Shown in pieces: positions 17,331 to 26,133 of a stretch of DNA of 64,000 nucleotides (position 1 is its first letter; each line of letters begins with the position of its first letter). A program made the translations under genes and the position numbers. The notes beneath the pieces are model-generated. The model saw only the letters and a list, made by a program, of their open reading frames with translations. It did not search any database and was not told where the DNA came from. Source of the stretch: Gammaproteobacteria bacterium (GTDB taxonomy: Bacteria > Pseudomonadota > Gammaproteobacteria > Pseudomonadales > Pseudohongiellaceae); assembly GCA_029244985.1 (NCBI GenBank), contig JAQWQD010000031.1:1-64000 (forward strand). The letters run 5' to 3'.

Positions 17331-18476
17331 ATGGATAAGTTTGATGTATGTATAGCTGGAGCCGGCGTTGTTGGGTTGGCCATTGCCTACCAGCTGAGCA
17401 AGTCTGCTAGATATGCTAATGCGTCAATTGTATTGTTAGAAAGGGAGCCTAGCTTTGGTCAAATAACAAGTAGTAGGAATAGCGAAGTAATTCATGCCGG
17501 GATCTACTATGCAACTGATAGCTTGAAAGCAAATCTTTGCGTAGCCGGGAAAAAATTACTTTATGATCATTTGCAAAACTTTGAACTTCCACATAGAAAA
17601 TTAGGAAAACTAATTGTTGCGCAGAAAAACGAAGAAGATGCCCTGTTAGCAGTAAAGGAAAAAGCGCACGAAAACGGTGTTACCGATCTGTGTTGGATAG
17701 ACACTCACCAGCTCCGCAAATTGGAGCCAGACGTTAGGGGTTGTGCCGCCCTGCTCTCTCCCTCGACTGGAATTATTGATAGTCACTCCTATATGCAAAA
17801 TCTTTTGAATTTGGCTGAATCCCAGGGAGTCATCTTCGCTTCCCACGCAGAAATAAAAGCTGTTTATCAAGAAGCGAAAAGCTTCTTGATAAAAACTGTT
17901 CTTACCAACACACATAGAATTGAAACCTATGACTTCCGCTGCGCTGAATTCATAAACTGCGCTGGTCTTGAGGCGCAAGAATTAGCCTTAAAAACCGAAG
18001 GGATGAATCATGAATGTGTGCCCCGGCTGCATCTTTGTAAAGGCGACTATTTTAGCTATTCAGGTGTAAGTCCATTTAGTCATCTTATATACCCAATGCC
18101 CGAAGCAAATCATATTGGGCTCGGTATTCACTCAACTATAGATATTGCAGGACAGTTACGTTTCGGTCCTGACGCAGAATTCGTAGATGACCAGAATTAT
18201 GCCATCGATGCAGCCAAGTCCGATCGATTTGTTAATTCTATTAGACGTTATTTCCCCACGGTAGACCCGGCAAAGCTCCATCCTTCTTATGCGGGAATAC
18301 GGCCTAAAATTGTTGGGCCTGAAGATACTGCTGGTGATTTCCAAATCCAAGACAGTAGCGTTCATGGAATCAAAGGTTTAGTGCAACTTTTCGGAATGGA
18401 GTCTCCAGCACTTACAGCGAGCTTGGCCATCGGTGAGTATGTTATTGATCAGATGAACAGGGAAGCAAGAGCTTGA
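17331..18476 (+). CDS. FAD-dependent oxidoreductase, L-2-hydroxyglutarate oxidase (LhgO)-like
   Basis: The 381-residue protein has an N-terminal dinucleotide-binding loop (GAGVVGLAIA, 10-19). It then has SSRNSEVIHAGIYY (about 47-60) and LCVAGKKLLYDH, which are characteristic of the LhgO/L2HGDH group of D-amino-acid-oxidase-fold enzymes. C-terminal SYAGIRPKIVGP and GLVQLFGMESPALTASLAIGE complete the FAD site. The group oxidises L-2-hydroxyglutarate to 2-oxoglutarate, giving electrons to the membrane quinone pool or oxygen. Orthology to E. coli LhgO is inferred from motifs. Its position directly behind an AlkB-like 2-oxoglutarate dioxygenase may be meaningful. Confidence 0.88.
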   Translation: MDKFDVCIAGAGVVGLAIAYQLSKSARYANASIVLLEREPSFGQITSSRNSEVIHAGIYYATDSLKANLCVAGKKLLYDHLQNFELPHRKLGKLIVAQKNEEDALLAVKEKAHENGVTDLCWIDTHQLRKLEPDVRGCAALLSPSTGIIDSHSYMQNLLNLAESQGVIFASHAEIKAVYQEAKSFLIKTVLTNTHRIETYDFRCAEFINCAGLEAQELALKTEGMNHECVPRLHLCKGDYFSYSGVSPFSHLIYPMPEANHIGLGIHSTIDIAGQLRFGPDAEFVDDQNYAIDAAKSDRFVNSIRRYFPTVDPAKLHPSYAGIRPKIVGPEDTAGDFQIQDSSVHGIKGLVQLFGMESPALTASLAIGEYVIDQMNREARA

Positions 18477-18515
18477 GCTAGCTAAATCTTGCTGGGCCAT
18501 CCATTTAAGACTATT

Positions 18516-19547
18516 TTATCGTGTCGGAATTGAACGACTCAATTGACTCCAGCGCCAAAGCAACGACTCCATTATCAGCTGTGGATTAGGATTTGTACTG
18601 CTTAAAAGCTGTCTATGAGACTCTTGGACCTGATCATAATATCTCATCAAACTTAGTGGCAAAGAGATTGAAACTTCTTTTCCTGCTTGAAACATTGAAA
18701 GTAACTCTTGATGTCCGGACTCTAGCTCACTTGGCTGCTGATTAGTTAAGAGATATTTAACTAAGATAGTTGAAACTTGTATTAAATACCTAACTACTAC
18801 TTGTTCACCGATCTTTTTTGCCAAGGCAACGGTAGCCTGGATGCTGGTTTCTCCAGCACTTAGTTGTACTAATTTACTGAGGAACTGTTGCTGATTCTTG
18901 AGGCCATCGGTGTGTGATAATTCAAGTCCATATAGTGGCCTATTTTGAGCGGATCTCGCCAGTGCTACAGGATCTTCCTGGTCCGGGATATGCAGGGATA
19001 ACCAATCTATAGCGATCTTCTGATCAGGAATTTGCATAGATACCTTGTGGCAACGACTTCGAATAGTTGCCGGCAGGGAACCAGGTAAATGAGTGCTTAA
19101 TAATAGGTAAGTGTTTTCCGTTGGTTCTTCTAAGGTTTTTAAAAGAGCATTAGCTGCTCCAGTATTCATTCGATGGGCGTTGGCGATTATAGCGACTTTG
19201 GCTCGACCTGCATGACTGGTTTTCTCTAGGAAACCGGACATAGATCGAACTTGCTCGATCTTAATATCACGACTTCCCTCGTCAATTGTTAATGCAATCG
19301 TGTCTGGATGCCCACCTTCTCCGTCTCCACCGTAGTTACAGTTTGCGCAAAGGCCACAAGCCGATAGTTTTTCTGGAGCACTACACAATATGAATTTAGC
19401 TAATCCATAGGCGAATAACTCTTTCCCAATTCCTTGCGCACCCGAAATTAAATAAGCATGCGCGAGTTTTCCCTCTCTAAATTCCGATGTGAGTTTGTCC
19501 CATAGGTCCTTTTGCCAAAGGAAAGGTATCTGTTGCAATAAGCTCAT
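18516..19547 (-). CDS. holB: DNA polymerase III subunit delta'
   Basis: The 343-residue clamp-loader subunit has a P-loop region GAQGIGKELFA (about 38-48, imperfect Walker A as usual for delta'), a zinc-binding cysteine group (CGLCANC, about 64-70), and the sensor-like NTGAANALLKTLEEP and TTIRSRCHK motifs. With delta and gamma/tau it loads the sliding clamp. Its ATG overlaps the tmk stop by one base (TAATG), so translation is coupled. The order mltG-tmk-holB matches E. coli. Confidence 0.95.
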   Translation of the reverse strand: MSLLQQIPFLWQKDLWDKLTSEFREGKLAHAYLISGAQGIGKELFAYGLAKFILCSAPEKLSACGLCANCNYGGDGEGGHPDTIALTIDEGSRDIKIEQVRSMSGFLEKTSHAGRAKVAIIANAHRMNTGAANALLKTLEEPTENTYLLLSTHLPGSLPATIRSRCHKVSMQIPDQKIAIDWLSLHIPDQEDPVALARSAQNRPLYGLELSHTDGLKNQQQFLSKLVQLSAGETSIQATVALAKKIGEQVVVRYLIQVSTILVKYLLTNQQPSELESGHQELLSMFQAGKEVSISLPLSLMRYYDQVQESHRQLLSSTNPNPQLIMESLLWRWSQLSRSIPTR

Positions 19548-20176
19548 TATTCTTCGAAAAATCTAGATTTTAGTAATAATGCGATGTCTCGGCTCACTTC
19601 ATCCAAGTCTTTTCCAGCATTTATAACTGTGCATCTTTTGGGGAAATTCATTGCGATTTGCAAATAGGCTTCTCTTACTTTTATAAAAAATTCTACATGT
19701 TCTCTTTCAAAACGATCAAGCTCGCCTCGATTTCTCGCCCTACTTAGGCCAGTCTCGGGATCAAGATCGAGAATTATTGTCAAGTCTGGCCTTAAATTTC
19801 CTTGTACCATGGTCTCTAATTCAGAAATTAATTCAGTATTCATGCCTCGCCCCCCTCCTTGGTAGGCATAAGTTGCATCGGTAAAACGATCACAAATTAC
19901 CCATTTGCCTCCCTTTAATGCCGGCTCAATTACTTTTTCTATATGCTGTGCGCGCGCAGAAAATATTAGTAATAACTCGCAAAGTTCTACTGGTGAATCA
20001 TCGTCAATACTTAATAAAAGGTCTCGAATATTTTCTGCTAAAAGAGTTCCACCTGGCTCTCGCGTAACGAGATAATCAATATTAAGATTATCTAAATACT
20101 CTTTAATAAATTCAATATTTGTGCTTTTCCCTACACCTTCAACACCTTCTATTGTTATAAACATACCTCGATTCAT
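19547..20176 (-). CDS. tmk: Thymidylate kinase
   Basis: The 209-residue protein has the P-loop GVEGVGKST (11-19), the dTMP-binding TREPGGT (about 39-45), the CDRFTDATYAYQGGGR segment (about 95-110), and the LID region SRARNRGELDRFE. It phosphorylates dTMP to dTDP for DNA synthesis. Length and motifs are normal. It lies 15 bases after mltG and overlaps holB by one base, indicating one operon. Confidence 0.96.
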   Translation of the reverse strand: MNRGMFITIEGVEGVGKSTNIEFIKEYLDNLNIDYLVTREPGGTLLAENIRDLLLSIDDDSPVELCELLLIFSARAQHIEKVIEPALKGGKWVICDRFTDATYAYQGGGRGMNTELISELETMVQGNLRPDLTIILDLDPETGLSRARNRGELDRFEREHVEFFIKVREAYLQIAMNFPKRCTVINAGKDLDEVSRDIALLLKSRFFEE

Positions 20177-20191
20177 CTTCGTCTTACTCGA

Positions 20192-21232
20192 TTATTGTGA
20201 TTGCTCTTGTGGGCTGATTTGGAACCTGTTTACCGCAGCATTATGTTCTTCTAAAGTGCTGGAAAAGTAATGCGTACCATCGCCTTTTGAAACAAAGTAA
20301 AGATCTTCCGAGAGCACGGGGTTTAAACTCGCTAGAATTGATTCCATTCCTGCCAAAGCTATGGGCGTTGGTGGGAGACCGTCTATTCGATATGTATTGT
20401 ATGCTGTTTCTTTGCGTAAATCCTCGCGTTGAAGGTCTCCTTTATAGTCTTCACCCATACCGTAGATTACCGTGGGATCGGATTGTAATCGCATTCCCAG
20501 TTCCAATCGTCGAACAAAGACCCCTGCGATATCCCCTCGTTCACTTCCAAATCCTGACTCTTTCTCAATGATGGACGCCATAATTAGCGCTTCATAAGAA
20601 TTCTCATAAGGTAAAGCTCCTAGGCGATTCATCCATGCCTCCGTTAGCACCTCATTCATTTTTTGATTAGCCCTTCTTAATATTTCGATATCGGTAGAGC
20701 CCTTTGCATAAAAATACGTATCCGGGAAAAATAAACCTTCTGCAGAGTTAAAATCTAACTGTAATTCTGCAGGAAGATCTTCTTTATTTATTAGCTCAAC
20801 CTCCCGCCGTATATTAGGGCTCTGCCAGATTGCTGTTAGTGCTTGATCTAGAGTCCATCCTTCTATCAGGGTTACACGATACTGGGCTATATCACCAGTC
20901 ACCAACATATTTAAAAAAGTCTTAACATTAATACCTTTGCTTATTTCATACTCACCCGCCTGGATTGAACTAGCGCTGCCCCTGAGCCTTGCATACATTG
21001 AAAATATCCACGGATATTCATAGATGCCTTCCTTTGCTAATTTACGAGCTATTCGAGCAACCGAATATCCTGGTTCAACCTCAAAGTAGATTACATCTGC
21101 TTTTAACGACAATGGTAGGTTTATGGTTCTAAGTAGGTAAGCCACACTAAAAAATGCAAATAACAAGAATATAATGCTCATTTTTTGCAATTGATTTTTG
21201 CTCGATTGTGAAACAAAGAAACGGGGCGGCAT
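20192..21232 (-). CDS. mltG: Endolytic murein transglycosylase MltG
   Basis: The 346-residue inner-membrane protein has one membrane segment (about 19-35), a LysM-like region (VEPGYSVARIARKLAKEGI) and the YceG catalytic domain. ASIIEKESGFGSERG contains the catalytic Glu, and MRLQSDPTVIYG follows it. It cleaves nascent peptidoglycan strands and is thought to set glycan chain length. It heads the mltG-tmk-holB unit, as in E. coli. Confidence 0.95.
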   Translation of the reverse strand: MPPRFFVSQSSKNQLQKMSIIFLLFAFFSVAYLLRTINLPLSLKADVIYFEVEPGYSVARIARKLAKEGIYEYPWIFSMYARLRGSASSIQAGEYEISKGINVKTFLNMLVTGDIAQYRVTLIEGWTLDQALTAIWQSPNIRREVELINKEDLPAELQLDFNSAEGLFFPDTYFYAKGSTDIEILRRANQKMNEVLTEAWMNRLGALPYENSYEALIMASIIEKESGFGSERGDIAGVFVRRLELGMRLQSDPTVIYGMGEDYKGDLQREDLRKETAYNTYRIDGLPPTPIALAGMESILASLNPVLSEDLYFVSKGDGTHYFSSTLEEHNAAVNRFQISPQEQSQ

Positions 21233-21382
21233 ATGCAGTTAATTAGCTTATTATGGCTAGTGAAAACTTAACATTTTATATTCACTTTAGCATCGGCATA
21301 AGGTGATTCAATCAGAGAAATAGTTCGATAATGTAGAGTTTCTTATTTAGAAGACTAGCCCGATTTCATCGAGTTAAGGTCA

Positions 21383-22624
21383 TTAAGAAAATTTAGAGAA
21401 AATTAAACTTCCGTTGGTACCACCAAAACCAAATGAATTGGAGAGCACAACTTTTATTTCTTGCTCGCGGGCAGTGTGAGGTACGTAGTCTAGATCACAC
21501 CCTTCATCTGGATTATCCAAGTTAATAGTAGGTGAGATTACCTGGTCTTTTAGAGTAAGCACGGAGATTATAGCTTCGGCGGCGCCAGAAGCACCTAACA
21601 AATGCCCTATCATGGATTTTGACGAGCTTATCGCTAAGTCTTTGGCATGGTCAGAGAAGACAGTCTTAATCGCCTCGGTTTCAGCAATATCACCAGCCTG
21701 CGTTGACGTACCATGAGCATTGATATAATCCACATCATGAGGAGACATGCCAGCACTTAGTAACGCATTACGCATGCACAATACTGCTCCATAACCACCT
21801 GGAGCTGGAGAGGTTATGTGGTGAGCGTCACCACTCATACCAAATCCAGAAACCTCCGCATAAATGTTCGCTCCTCGATTTTTCGCGTGCTCCATTTCTT
21901 CTAGCACCATTATCCCAGCACCGTCACTAAGCACGAATCCATCACGATCTTTATCCCACGGACGACTCGCTTTTTCTGGATCATCGTTGCGTGTCGATAG
22001 CGCTCTTGCGGCACAAAAGCCACCTAGTCCTATTGGTGATGTAGACATCTCCGCTCCGCCAACTAGCATTAGATCTGCTTGATTATAGGTGATCATATTG
22101 CTTGCTAGGCCGATATTGTGGGTTCCTGTTGTACATGCAGTAACAACTGCGATGTTTGGTCCACGTAGGCCGAATCGAATAGAGAGATTTCCGGAGATCA
22201 TGTTGATGATTGACCCTGGAACAAAAAACGGAGAGACCTTTCGTGGGCCGGACTCGTTTATCTGTAGACTCGTTGCTTCTATGGTTTTTATTCCACCGAT
22301 ACCAGATCCAATCGCAACGCCTGCTCTTTCTTTGTTGATTGAGGAAACATCTAGGCCCGCATCTTCAAAGGCTTGCACACCAGCGGCAATACCATACTGT
22401 ATGAAGTCATCCATGCGCCTGGCTTCTTTAGTAGCCATGAATTCGTCGCAATCAAAATTCTTAATGGCGCCACCAAAGCGAGTACTGAAGCCGCTGACAT
22501 CAAAATGGTCTAAGTCGGATATGCCGCTCTTTCCATTTTTAATAGCTTCCCAAGAGGTATTTACATCATTACCTACAGGTGTCAATAAACCTAGGCCGGT
22601 AACAACAACTCGTCTATTACTCAA
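21383..22624 (-). CDS. fabF: Beta-ketoacyl-ACP synthase II
   Basis: The 413-residue condensing enzyme has the Cys-His-His triad: Cys164 in [10 protein letters not shown], His in [11 protein letters not shown] and His in [15 protein letters not shown]. It elongates acyl-ACP, including C16:1 to C18:1, with malonyl-ACP. Length equals that of E. coli FabF (413). It follows acpP, but a strong hairpin lies between them. The canonical active-site text is TACATGTHN; here one Ala is Thr next to the nucleophile, which is a mild variant. Confidence 0.96.
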   Translation of the reverse strand: MSNRRVVVTGLGLLTPVGNDVNTSWEAIKNGKSGISDLDHFDVSGFSTRFGGAIKNFDCDEFMATKEARRMDDFIQYGIAAGVQAFEDAGLDVSSINKERAGVAIGSGIGGIKTIEATSLQINESGPRKVSPFFVPGSIINMISGNLSIRFGLRGPNIAVVTACTTGTHNIGLASNMITYNQADLMLVGGAEMSTSPIGLGGFCAARALSTRNDDPEKASRPWDKDRDGFVLSDGAGIMVLEEMEHAKNRGANIYAEVSGFGMSGDAHHITSPAPGGYGAVLCMRNALLSAGMSPHDVDYINAHGTSTQAGDIAETEAIKTVFSDHAKDLAISSSKSMIGHLLGASGAAEAIISVLTLKDQVISPTINLDNPDEGCDLDYVPHTAREQEIKVVLSNSFGFGGTNGSLIFSKFS

Positions 22625-22656
22625 GTTGAGTCTCCTATCTCAATTGCAACAGGCTA

Positions 22657-22696
22657 AATAAACAAAAGCCACCCTAGAGTGCTCCAGAGTAGCTTT
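22657..22696 (-). terminator. Attenuator-like terminator between acpP and fabF
   Basis: Read on the minus strand, the 11-base arm 22696-22686 pairs fully with 22675-22665 (nine Watson-Crick pairs and two G-U pairs) around a ten-base loop. A T-rich tract (22664-22655) follows. It starts 22 bases after the acpP stop and ends about 30 bases before fabF. Partial termination here would give more acpP than fabF message. Confidence 0.7.
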
Positions 22697-22717
22697 GCTA
22701 TTTACATCAATTAAAAC

Positions 22718-22951
22718 TTAGAGGTGTTGATTGATATAGTCGCAGGCGAGCTGGACTGTGGTGATTTTTTCGGCTTCCTCGTCAGGAATTTCAGTTTCAA
22801 ACTCCTCTTCTAGAGCCATGACTAATTCGACGGTATCTAAAGAATCAGCGCCTAAATCTTCTACAAATGAAGCAGAAGGTTTTACCTCGTCTTCCTTGAC
22901 TCCAAGCTGTTCACAGACAATCTTCTTAACGCGCTCTTCTATGCTACTCAT
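22718..22951 (-). CDS. acpP: Acyl carrier protein
   Basis: The 77-residue acidic helical protein carries the phosphopantetheine attachment Ser37 in [10 protein letters not shown]. It shuttles acyl chains between fatty acid synthesis enzymes. Sequence and length are those of E. coli-type AcpP. A candidate promoter of its own is at 23054-23081 and a terminator-like hairpin follows, so it is probably expressed at a higher level than its neighbours. Confidence 0.98.
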   Translation of the reverse strand: MSSIEERVKKIVCEQLGVKEDEVKPSASFVEDLGADSLDTVELVMALEEEFETEIPDEEAEKITTVQLACDYINQHL

Positions 22952-23053
22952 ATTTATTATTAGCTCCTAATGCTTTGTTTTATCTGGCTTTTTTATTAAG
23001 CCTGTCTGTTACATTTGGGTCGCAGCGGGTCATCCGCGTAAATTAGAGACGCG

Positions 23054-23081
23054 ATTCTACCTCTATTTTGCTGAGTTGTAA
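23054..23081 (-). promoter_or_regulatory. Candidate sigma70 promoter for acpP
   Basis: On the minus strand, TTACAA (23081-23076) and TAGAAT (23059-23054) are separated by 16 bases. The -10 box matches at five of six positions; the -35 is poor. Transcription would begin about 95 bases before acpP, in the 226-base gap after fabG. Confidence 0.4.
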
Positions 23082-23177
23082 TGCTTAATTACAAATAAAA
23101 TTCGTCAATTGACTGGTTGATATTTGAGCAAGTTACTCTTGATTTAAGTTCGGACTCTGCGCATCGCCGAATATTGT

Positions 23178-23918
23178 TCAAGCCATATACATTCCACCAT
23201 TCACATGGAGTGTTTCTCCCGTTATATAGGCGCCTTTATCAGAGGCTAAAAAACCAACCACACTTGCGATTTCCTCGGGCTGACCGAGACGAGCAAGGGG
23301 GATCTGAGCCAATAATGCCTCAGTCTGTTGTTTTGGTAATTCTCTTGTCATGTCTGTCTCAATAAAGCCAGGGGCTACCGCATTGACAGTAATCCCCCGT
23401 GACCCAATCTCTTTTGCTAATGAGCGCGTAAAGCCCTCTATGCCGGCCTTCGATGCTGAGTAATTCGTCTGCCCGCCATTACCGCTGGAACCAACGACTG
23501 AAGAAATATTTATAATTCTTCCCCATCGCGCTTTTGTCATCGCTTTAATGCAAGCCCTGCTTACTCGAAATATAGAGCTAAGGTTAGTTTGTATAACTTC
23601 CGCCCATTCCTCTGGCTTCATACGCATTAATAGATTATCTCGAGTAATACCAGCATTGTTTACCAGAACTCCAGGCGGTCCGTGTGACGCGATTATAGAT
23701 TCATATAGTGCCTCTACGGACTCATCACAGGCTACATTGGCTCTAAGACCTTTTCCATTAAAGCCAGCTGATTCTAAGTAAGTGCTAATCTTGGTGGCAC
23801 CTATATCGGTCGTAGCTGTCCCGATTACTGTGTAGCCCTGTTTTGCTAAATCTAATGCTATGGCTTTGCCAATACCGCGACTGGCACCTGTGACCAACGC
23901 TAATTTCCCGTCACTCAT
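23178..23918 (-). CDS. fabG: 3-oxoacyl-ACP reductase
   Basis: The 246-residue short-chain dehydrogenase has the NADPH-binding TGASRGIG (10-17), NNAGITRD, the catalytic Ser in NISSVVGSSG, and Tyr-x-x-x-Lys in NYSASKAG. The C-terminal GETLHVNGGMYM is typical of FabG. It reduces beta-ketoacyl-ACP in fatty acid elongation. It lies 48 bases after fabD in the same direction. Confidence 0.96.
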   Translation of the reverse strand: MSDGKLALVTGASRGIGKAIALDLAKQGYTVIGTATTDIGATKISTYLESAGFNGKGLRANVACDESVEALYESIIASHGPPGVLVNNAGITRDNLLMRMKPEEWAEVIQTNLSSIFRVSRACIKAMTKARWGRIINISSVVGSSGNGGQTNYSASKAGIEGFTRSLAKEIGSRGITVNAVAPGFIETDMTRELPKQQTEALLAQIPLARLGQPEEIASVVGFLASDKGAYITGETLHVNGGMYMA

Positions 23919-23966
23919 TTAGACTCTCTTTATCCATCGGATGATTTTTTTAAATTTGCTTGCAAG

Positions 23967-24905
23967 CTAAACAGATATTTCTAAAATAGCGGTATCAAGA
24001 TTAGTCACATCATCACTTCCAAAACATTGAATTTCTGATTCGATACGCCTTATTAAACCGCTAAGTACTTTTCCTGGTCCACATTCAACCACCTTATTGA
24101 CACCATTTTTATACATTAGTTGCACGCTCTCGACCCAAAGTACGGGTTCGTATAGCTGCTTTACGAGATTTTGCTTAATTTGTTGCGGCTGCTCACTTAT
24201 TTCTGCGTTAACGTTTTGCACTACAGCGATCTTGGGAGTTTGTATTCTTATAGTCTTAAGTTCCCTCTCTAACTTTTCAGCTGCCGGGCGCATAAGTGCG
24301 CAGTGCGAAGGTACGCTAACCTTAAGAGGTAGTGCTCTTTTTGCTCCAGCTTCTTTGCATAATTCAATAGCCCTTTCAACTGCAGCCGTTTCACCAGCAA
24401 TAACGGTTTGCCCTGGAGAATTAAAATTTGCAGCTGATACGATGCCGATTTTCTGCGCTTCAGTGCAAATTTGATGCAGTTTTAGAGTTTCGAGACCGAC
24501 AATGGCAGCCATCTTTCCTTGCCCTGCGGGAGCCGCTGACTGCATGAATTGACCTCTTAGATGAACAATATTTATGGCCTCTTGAAAATTGATTGCACTT
24601 GCACAAACCAATGCAGAGTACTCACCTAAACTATGTCCTATTAAAATAGAAGGTCGGAGCAGGGAGAGTGACTCCCACAGCCTCCAGATCGCTACTGAGG
24701 CAGCAAGGAGTGCAGGTTGAGTGATATCTGTCTGATCTAAGGTATTTTGGCCATCGAGTTGTGCGATCTCCCAAAGGTCCTGACCTAGCACTTCAGAAGC
24801 TTCTGCAAATGTTTCCTTAATAACTGGAGATCGCTCCGCTAGCGTTGCCAGCATCCCCAGCTTTTGTGAGCCCTGTCCAGGAAATACGAATCCAAACTTT
24901 TGCAT
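23967..24905 (-). CDS. fabD: Malonyl-CoA:ACP transacylase
   Basis: The 312-residue protein has the oxyanion-loop FPGQGSQ (8-14) and the nucleophile Ser92 in GHSLGEYSALV. SVPSHCALM carries the catalytic His, and the C terminus has VVECGPGKVLSGLIRR. It loads malonyl groups onto AcpP. It is the first gene of the fabD-fabG unit; the normally preceding plsX and fabH are not present. Confidence 0.96.
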   Translation of the reverse strand: MQKFGFVFPGQGSQKLGMLATLAERSPVIKETFAEASEVLGQDLWEIAQLDGQNTLDQTDITQPALLAASVAIWRLWESLSLLRPSILIGHSLGEYSALVCASAINFQEAINIVHLRGQFMQSAAPAGQGKMAAIVGLETLKLHQICTEAQKIGIVSAANFNSPGQTVIAGETAAVERAIELCKEAGAKRALPLKVSVPSHCALMRPAAEKLERELKTIRIQTPKIAVVQNVNAEISEQPQQIKQNLVKQLYEPVLWVESVQLMYKNGVNKVVECGPGKVLSGLIRRIESEIQCFGSDDVTNLDTAILEISV

Positions 24906-24985
24906 ACAAAACCTATTAAATTAATCGTCGAAATCAACTGTTATCCAATTTTTATGACGTTAGCAACATTTACGCTTAAACGGCT

Positions 24986-25013
24986 TTTATAATGACGGTG
25001 ATCTTTTTGCCAA
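24986..25013 (-). promoter_or_regulatory. Candidate sigma70 promoter for fabD-fabG
   Basis: On the minus strand, TTGGCA (25013-25008) and TATAAA (24991-24986) are 16 bases apart. They lie about 80 bases upstream of the fabD start. Both boxes are close to consensus. Confidence 0.55.
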
Positions 25014-25214
25014 TCAAGCGAAGCATAATGTTTTTATTTTTAGTAAAAATTCAATGAGTTTTGCTATTACGACCAATGTGAGGTCCCCGTATCAATGCTT
25101 TGACGATACTGCATGAAATGATTTTATTATCAGACATTAACGTATCTGTCTGGTTTGCGTCGCCAACCAAAATGATAGACAGATCAGGGAAATTAACTAG
25201 CGCAATGTATTAAA

Positions 25215-25248
25215 GCGGAGGCTATTTAGTTCGCACCGCCCTCTCCGC
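25215..25248 (-). terminator. Hairpin downstream of rpmF
   Basis: GCGGAG (minus 25248-25243) pairs with CTCCGC (minus 25220-25215), with possible inner G-C pairs across a long loop. It is followed by TTTAAT. It stands about 37 bases after the rpmF stop and may end the yceD-rpmF transcript. Confidence 0.4.
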
Positions 25249-25284
25249 GCAACTTTAATTGTTATTCGCTTACGGAGCCCGAAT

Positions 25285-25464
25285 TTATTCGTCGCCAATA
25301 TCCAAAACTTTTTTGCCTTTATAAAAACCATCCGCAGTCATGTGATGACGGCGATGCACTTCACCTGTAGTTTTGTCAGTAGATAAAGTAGGTCCCGAAA
25401 GTGAGTCATGTGTACGACGTTGATTTCGTCTTGAGCGAGTCACTTTACTTTTTTGAACAGCCAT
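25285..25464 (-). CDS. rpmF: 50S ribosomal protein L32
   Basis: This 59-residue gene begins [17 protein letters not shown] at the ATG ending at 25464 and finishes KVLDIGDE. These are the standard ends of bacterial L32. An AGGAGC site lies just upstream. The [14 protein letters not shown] segment is also typical. The protein is part of the large ribosomal subunit. It follows yceD by 44 bases, the conserved yceD-rpmF pairing. Confidence 0.96.
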   Translation of the reverse strand: MAVQKSKVTRSRRNQRRTHDSLSGPTLSTDKTTGEVHRRHHMTADGFYKGKKVLDIGDE

Positions 25465-25508
25465 TTGAAGCTCCTGGGTGTATCTCTATATCATTATATA
25501 TCAATAAT

Positions 25509-26042
25509 TTAAGTTTTATTTTTTAAGCTCTTGAGTACCGAAAAGGGGCTTTCTTTCAAGGAAGCCTGCGAAGAGCTATTGGTTGATAGCTCTGTCCTTT
25601 TATACTCTAACTGCTCTAAGCAATCTTCAGTTTCATGATAATTCACTATTGGCATACATAGCATAAGTTGCTCATCAACTACTTCGGTCAGCAACAGCTT
25701 AAATTCGCTACAGATCCAAGGGTCAAGCTCTGGATCTAGGTTCGTTGCAGCGCTTTCTTCCTCAAGTAACACCAAACTTATGTCGTCCTTTAAATAAATG
25801 GCTAAAGGCTCTAAACATCGCTGACACGCGACCTCTACTTGAGCAGATATGCTTCCCTTAATAATCCGTTGCTTTGAATCATTAACTGAAAAATAAAGGG
25901 CTATCTCCACAATCCCTTGATCATTTGCCAAAGATTCTTTAAATCTCGGTAAACTTTGTAAACTAACAGTTCCTGTAAGTTCTTCATGCTGGAGAAATAC
26001 TTTACGGGTATCTACATAAGCTGGAATTTGGGTCTCCGACAT
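25509..26042 (-). CDS. yceD: YceD family protein (DUF177)
   Basis: The 177-residue protein has the conserved VACQRCLEPL segment (about 88-97) and an acidic middle region ending in the DPWICSEFKLLLTEVVDEQLML helix. Both are typical of YceD/DUF177, linked to 23S rRNA accumulation in E. coli and plants. Its position immediately before rpmF supports the call. The exact molecular action is not known. Confidence 0.92.
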   Translation of the reverse strand: MSETQIPAYVDTRKVFLQHEELTGTVSLQSLPRFKESLANDQGIVEIALYFSVNDSKQRIIKGSISAQVEVACQRCLEPLAIYLKDDISLVLLEEESAATNLDPELDPWICSEFKLLLTEVVDEQLMLCMPIVNYHETEDCLEQLEYKRTELSTNSSSQASLKESPFSVLKSLKNKT

Positions 26043-26133
26043 AGGCGCGCAATAATAGGCTCAGAGACAGCTGGTGTCAAAAATATTTATGCGAGTTAAA
26101 ACTTTAACTAATTCAATTATATAATTGATATTA

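Larger units (their letters stand above)
24906..25284 (-). other. 379-base gene-free gap where plsX and fabH usually lie
   Basis: In most gammaproteobacteria rpmF is followed by plsX and fabH before fabD. This gap holds neither, and I found no fragments of them in any frame. It contains a hairpin after rpmF (25215-25248) and a promoter before fabD (24986-25013). The two genes must be elsewhere in the genome or replaced. Confidence 0.6.
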
